From contig NW_022098037.1 of NCBI RefSeq assembly GCF_002288925.2, positions 1,328,384 to 1,392,383 of the forward strand: a stretch of 64,000 nt of DNA, written 5' to 3'. Shown here in pieces: positions 60,261-64,000 of the stretch. The notes below the pieces were generated by a model. The model was given only the letters and a program-made list of their open reading frames with translations. It was not told the DNA's origin and searched no databases. The translations under genes and the position numbers were made by a program. The DNA comes from Delphinapterus leucas (taxonomy: Eukaryota; Chordata; Mammalia; Artiodactyla; Monodontidae). How positions within the stretch are numbered: position 1 is the first letter of the stretch; each line of letters starts with the position of its first letter.

Positions 60261-60346
60261 CTGGGATTAACATATATACACTAATATGTATAAAATAGAT
60301 AACTAATAAGACCCTGCTGTATAAAGAATAAATTTAAAAAAAAGAG
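60261..60346 (+). mobile_element. L1 3' terminus, right arm in opposite orientation
   Basis: About 70 bp of the same L1 3' terminus on the plus strand ('gggattaacatatatacac', 'aagaccctgctgtataaag') ending in AAATTTAAAAAAAAG. It matches the reverse complement of 59945-60018 with roughly 90% identity by eye. Confidence 0.8.
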
Positions 60347-60462
60347 TGGATTGTTTGTGTCAAGGTCACGTTCTTTTACGGGATGGCACGGGTCTGTCAG
60401 GCAGATTACCTCACTAGTGTTGATTGGGTAGTTCCTGACTGACTGGCTTAAGATTCTATTTC

Positions 60463-60678
60463 TGTTACCGAACGCAAGTTCCTGTGACTGACGCACAGTA
60501 AGGCAAACAAACCGAAACGTCGAAGTTTGGAGCAGAGAAAGGTTTGTTGCAGGGCCATGCAAGGAGAACAGGTGGCTTGTGCCCAAAAAAACCCCCTAAC
60601 TCCTTGAAGCATTTCAGCAAAGCATTTTTAAAGGCCAGGTGAGGGGAGGGACATCCTAGGGTATGTGCTCAGCTTTGG
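60463..60678 (-). mobile_element. LTR-like fragment (R/U5-type)
   Basis: On the minus strand: TTTAAAAATGC as a weak TATA, 'ccttgcatggccctgcaacaaacc' near a degenerate poly-A signal, and an end GTTCGGTAACA at 60463. It abuts the truncated L1 at about 60679. Its outer border (60347-60462) is unresolved. Confidence 0.35.
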
Positions 60679-60725
60679 GTAGTATAGTCATTTTCACAAT
60701 GTTGATTCTTCCCATCCAAGAACAT

Positions 60726-61663
60726 NNNNNNNNNNNNNNNNNNNNNNNNNNNNNNNNNNNNNNNNNNNNNNNNNNNNNNNNNNNNNNNNNNNNNNNNNNN
60801 NNNNNNNNNNNNNNNNNNNNNNNNNNNNNNNNNNNNNNNNNNNNNNNNNNNNNNNNNNNNNNNNNNNNNNNNNNNNNNNNNNNNNNNNNNNNNNNNNNNN
60901 NNNNNNNNNNNNNNNNNNNNNNNNNNNNNNNNNNNNNNNNNNNNNNNNNNNNNNNNNNNNNNNNNNNNNNNNNNNNNNNNNNNNNNNNNNNNNNNNNNNN
61001 NNNNNNNNNNNNNNNNNNNNNNNNNNNNNNNNNNNNNNNNNNNNNNNNNNNNNNNNNNNNNNNNNNNNNNNNNNNNNNNNNNNNNNNNNNNNNNNNNNNN
61101 NNNNNNNNNNNNNNNNNNNNNNNNNNNNNNNNNNNNNNNNNNNNNNNNNNNNNNNNNNNNNNNNNNNNNNNNNNNNNNNNNNNNNNNNNNNNNNNNNNNN
61201 NNNNNNNNNNNNNNNNNNNNNNNNNNNNNNNNNNNNNNNNNNNNNNNNNNNNNNNNNNNNNNNNNNNNNNNNNNNNNNNNNNNNNNNNNNNNNNNNNNNN
61301 NNNNNNNNNNNNNNNNNNNNNNNNNNNNNNNNNNNNNNNNNNNNNNNNNNNNNNNNNNNNNNNNNNNNNNNNNNNNNNNNNNNNNNNNNNNNNNNNNNNN
61401 NNNNNNNNNNNNNNNNNNNNNNNNNNNNNNNNNNNNNNNNNNNNNNNNNNNNNNNNNNNNNNNNNNNNNNNNNNNNNNNNNNNNNNNNNNNNNNNNNNNN
61501 NNNNNNNNNNNNNNNNNNNNNNNNNNNNNNNNNNNNNNNNNNNNNNNNNNNNNNNNNNNNNNNNNNNNNNNNNNNNNNNNNNNNNNNNNNNNNNNNNNNN
61601 NNNNNNNNNNNNNNNNNNNNNNNNNNNNNNNNNNNNNNNNNNNNNNNNNNNNNNNNNNNNNNN
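60726..61663. other. Assembly gap (938 N)
   Basis: The gap removes the central RT region of the L1. Collinearity with 45387-46105 predicts about 719 bp missing. Confidence 0.98.
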
Positions 61664-63089
61664 TGATCATGGTGTATGATCCTTTTAAAGTGCTGTTGGA
61701 TTCTGTTTGCTAGTATTTTGTTGAGGATTTCTGCATCTGTGTTCATCAGTGATATTGGTCTGTAGTTTTCTTTCTTTGTGACATCTTTGTCTGGTTTTGG
61801 TATCAGGGTGATGGTGGCCTCGTAGAATGAGTTTGGGAGTGTTCCTCCCTCTGCTATATTTTGGAAGAGTTTGAGAAGGATAGGTGTTAGCTCTTCTCTA
61901 AATCTTTGATAGAATTCGGCTGTGAAGCTGACTGGTCCTGGGCTTTTGTTTATTGGAAGATTTTAAATCGCAGTCTCAACTTCACTGCTTGTGATTGGTC
62001 TGTTTATATTTTCTGTTTCTTCCTGGTTCAGTCTCAGAAGGTTGTGCTTTTCTAAGAATTTGTCCATTTCTTCCAGGTTGTCCATTTTATTGGCATATAG
62101 TTGCTTGTAGTAATTTCTCATGATCCTTTGTATTTCTTCAGTGTCAGTTGTTACTTCTTTTTCATTTCTAATTCTATTGATTTGAATCTTCTCCCTTTTT
62201 TTCTTGATGAGTCTGGCTAATGGTTTATCAATTTTGTTTATCTTATCAAAGAACCGGCTTCTGTTTTTTTGATCTTTGCTACTGTTTTCTTTGTTTCTGT
62301 TACACTTATTTCTGCTCTCATCTTTATGATTTCTTTCTTTCTGCTAACTTTGGGTTTTGTTTGTTCTTCTTTCTCTAGTTCCTTTAGCTGTAAGGTTAGA
62401 TTGTTTTTTGAGATTTTTCTTGTTTCTTGAGGTAGGCTTGTGTTGCTATAAACCTCCCTCTTAGAACTTCTTTTGCTGCATCCCATAGGTTTTCGATCAT
62501 CGTATTTTCATTGTCATTTGTCTCTAGGTATTTTTTGATTTCCTCTTTGACTTCTTCAGTGATCTCTTCGTTATTTAGTAACGTATTGCTTAGCCTCCAT
62601 GTGTTTGTGTTTTTTACGTTTTTTTCCCTGTAATTGATTTCTAATCTCATAACATTGTGGTCAGAAAAGATGCTTGATATGATTTCAGTTTTCTTAAATT
62701 TACTGAGGCTTGATTTGTGACCCAAGATGTGATCTATCCTGGAGGATGTTCTGTGCACACTTGAGAAGAAAGTGTAGGAATGTCCTGTAAATATCAATTA
62801 AATCTATCTGGTCTATTGTGTCATTTAAAGGTTGTGTTTCCTTATTAACTTTCTGTTTGGATGATCTGTCCATTGGTGTAAGTGAGGTGTTAAAGTCCCC
62901 CACTATTATTGTGTTACTGTCAATTTCCTCTTCTATAGCTGTTAGCGGTCGCCTTATGTGTTGAGGTGCTCCTATGTTAGGTGCATATATATTTGTAATT
63001 GTTATATCTTCTTCTTGGATTGATCCCTTGATCATTATGTAGTGTCCTTCCTTGTCTCTTGTAACATTCTTTATTTTAAAATCTATTTT

Positions 63090-63300
63090 GGGCTTCCCTG
63101 GTGGTGCAGTGGTTGAGAGTCTGCCTGCCGATGCAGGGGACACGGGTTCGTGCCCCGGTCCGGGAAGATCCCACATGCCGTGGAGCGGCTAGGCCCGTGA
63201 GCCATGGCTGCTGAGCCTGCGCTTCTGAAGCCTGTGCTCCACAATGGGAGAGGCCACAACAGTGAGAGGCCCGCATACCACAAAAAAAGAAAAAAAAAAG
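63090..63300 (+). mobile_element. CHR-2-like SINE inside L1 ORF2
   Basis: Plus-strand copy with 'ggcttccctggtggtgcagt' head and A-rich tail. Duplication TCTATTTT (63082-63089, 63301-63308). It is opposite to the L1 and younger than it. Confidence 0.97.
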
Positions 63301-63594
63301 TCTATTTTATCTGCTATGAGTATTGCTACTCCAGCTTTCTTTTGATTTCCATTTTCATGGAATATCCTTTTCCATCCCCTCACTTTCAGTCTGTGTGTGT
63401 CCCTAGGTCTGAAGTGGGTCTCTTGTAGACAGTATATATATGGGTTTTGTTTTTATATCCATTCAGAGAGCCTGTGTCTTTTGGTTGGAGCATTTCATCC
63501 ATTCATGTTTAAGGTAATTATCGATATGTATGTTCCTATTACTGTTTTCTTAATTGTTTTGGGTTTGTTTTTGTAGGTCCTTTTCTACTCTGTG

Positions 63595-63996
63595 TTAGAG
63601 AAGTTCCTTTAGCATTTGCTGTAGAGTTGGTTTGGTGGTGCTGAATTCTCTTAGCTTTTGCTTGTCTGTAAAGCTTTTGATTTCTCCATCGAATCTGAAT
63701 GAAATCCTTGCCAGGTAGTGTAATCTTGGTTGTAGGTTCTTCCCTTTCATCACTTTAAATATGTCATGCCACTCCCTTCTAGCTTGTAGAATTTCTGCTG
63801 AGAAATCAGCCGTTAACCTTCTGGGAGTTCCCTTGTATGTTATTTGTCCTTTTTCCCTTGCTGCTTTCAGTAATTTTTCTTTGTCCTTAATTTTTTCCAG
63901 TTTGATTACTATGTGTCTCGGCATGTTTCTCCTTGGGTTTATCCTGTATGGGACTCTCTGTGCTTCCTGGATTTGGGTGGCTATTTCCTTTCCCAT
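63595..63996 (-). CDS. L1 ORF1 C-terminal part (RNA-binding/chaperone protein), partial
   Basis: L1 ORF1p is a trimeric nucleic-acid chaperone that coats L1 RNA in the cytoplasm. The 133 residues seen are the C-terminal half of the protein. They include the RRM-end/CTD stretch (RHIVIKLEKIKDKEKLLKAA and RRLTADFSAEILQARREWHD, each the 20-residue limit) and a normal stop at 63595-63597. The frame is open to the window edge, so the real start lies beyond 64000 and the internal Met is not the start. ORF2 begins 88 bp downstream. Whether ORF1 is intact upstream is unknown; given the dead ORF2 it is most likely a fossil. Confidence 0.65.
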   Translation of the reverse strand: MGKEIATQIQEAQRVPYRINPRRNMPRHIVIKLEKIKDKEKLLKAAREKGQITYKGTPRRLTADFSAEILQARREWHDIFKVMKGKNLQPRLHYLARISFRFDGEIKSFTDKQKLREFSTTKPTLQQMLKELL

Positions 63997-64000
63997 GTTA

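Larger units (their letters stand above)
60679..63506 (-). pseudogene. Broken L1 ORF2 (endonuclease and partial RT)
   Basis: ORF2 would start at the ATG 63506-63504. An in-frame TGA follows at codon 4 (63497-63495) and TAA at codon 18 (63455-63453). The endonuclease fold is traceable: LQETHFRPRDTH-type text, then after the SINE NIYAPNIGAPQHI and IIVGDFNTSLTPMDRSS, and after a frameshift near 62790 SRIDHILGHK and SDHN, the conserved catalytic-type ends of the APE-like domain. RT begins at 61746 ([14 protein letters not shown]) and is cut by the gap. A CHR-2 and at least one frameshift also break it, so it is inactive. Confidence 0.88.
60679..64000 (-). mobile_element. Large L1 copy on minus strand, running out of the window
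   Basis: Order on the minus strand from the right edge: ORF1 C-terminus, spacer, ORF2 endonuclease, RT (mostly in the N gap) and a short piece after RT at 60679-60725. The 3' UTR and poly-A are missing on this side, where the LTR-like fragment begins, so the copy is 3'-broken. A CHR-2 interrupts the endonuclease. Confidence 0.93.

Noticed and set aside
60663..61746. Open frames of over 330 codons on both strands
   Set aside because: Produced by reading through the N gap; only the edges are real, and those are L1.
5725..63300. Regularly recurring near-identical blocks that might suggest a CRISPR-like or satellite array
   Set aside because: The copies are dispersed SINEs with individual target duplications on both strands, not an array.
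1..64000. BovB, Bov-A2 or primate Alu elements
   Set aside because: Looked for and not seen; their absence was used only as supporting evidence for a cetacean source.
1..64000. tRNA, rRNA or snRNA genes
   Set aside because: The only tRNA-like A and B boxes belong to SINEs; no cloverleaf-complete tRNA or U-RNA was recognised.

Overview
The window is mammalian nuclear DNA, very probably from a cetacean. The main evidence is twenty copies of tRNA-derived CHR-type SINEs. These show the 'ggcttccctggtggcgcagtgg' head, an internal RNA polymerase III B box and a 'gggaagatcccacatgcc' core. They occur as a short CHR-2-like form (five copies, about 210 bp) and a longer CHR-1-like form. CHR SINEs are known from whales, hippos and ruminants; the CHR-2-like abundance and the absence of any BovB or Bov-A element I could recognise argue for a whale or dolphin rather than a ruminant. 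The species cannot be fixed from the sequence alone.

I could not identify any complete protein-coding host gene. The left edge (1-430) is the shoulder of a CpG island with a GC box and two CCAAT boxes. It contains a possible first exon ending at a good splice donor at 430/431, so most of the window may be intron or flanking DNA of a gene starting there. A second possible first coding exon (21 codons, YY1-like ATGGCGGC start, ending exactly at a CAG|GTAAAG donor) lies at 16752-16814. Both are unproven. Nearly all other open frames fall in transposons or are random.

Layout. 1-16 kb: CpG island, ancient L2/MIR/MER2 fragments, four CHR SINEs and a long L2 copy (14.2-16.1 kb) split by a SINE. 16-30 kb: mostly unique AT-rich DNA with MIRs, a short L1 with perfect target duplications, six SINEs (23.8-28.3 kb), and an old L1M 3' end containing a CHR-2. 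30-36 kb: a microsatellite cluster, a 100-N gap, an inverted (twin-primed) L1, a decayed ERV-L pol fragment running RNase H, integrase, then dUTPase-like, and LTRs of the ERVL/MaLR group. 36-45 kb: MIR/L2, MaLR LTR, L1 3' ends and nested SINEs. 45.3-47.9 kb: a 2.6-kb 5'-truncated L1 with broken ORF2. 48-51.5 kb: a solo class-I-type LTR with a 4-bp duplication, then MER20-, MER1- and another hAT-type DNA transposon. 51.5-60 kb: mainly unique DNA with two CHR SINEs, MER5s, MIRs and an L1. 60-64 kb: head-to-head L1 3' ends, an LTR-like fragment, and a large L1 on the minus strand (938-N gap in the RT region) that leaves the window inside ORF1.

The biology visible here is retrotransposition by several generations of elements: L2/MIR oldest, then MER and ERVL/MaLR, then L1 with the CHR SINEs it mobilises. 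Nesting order can be read from at least seven insertions inside older elements. I found no evidence for a novel defence or metabolic system; the unusual items are structural (tail-only insertions, dual-primed or twin-primed L1s, a dispersed 57-bp duplication, an exact 48-bp tandem duplication and the two candidate first exons).
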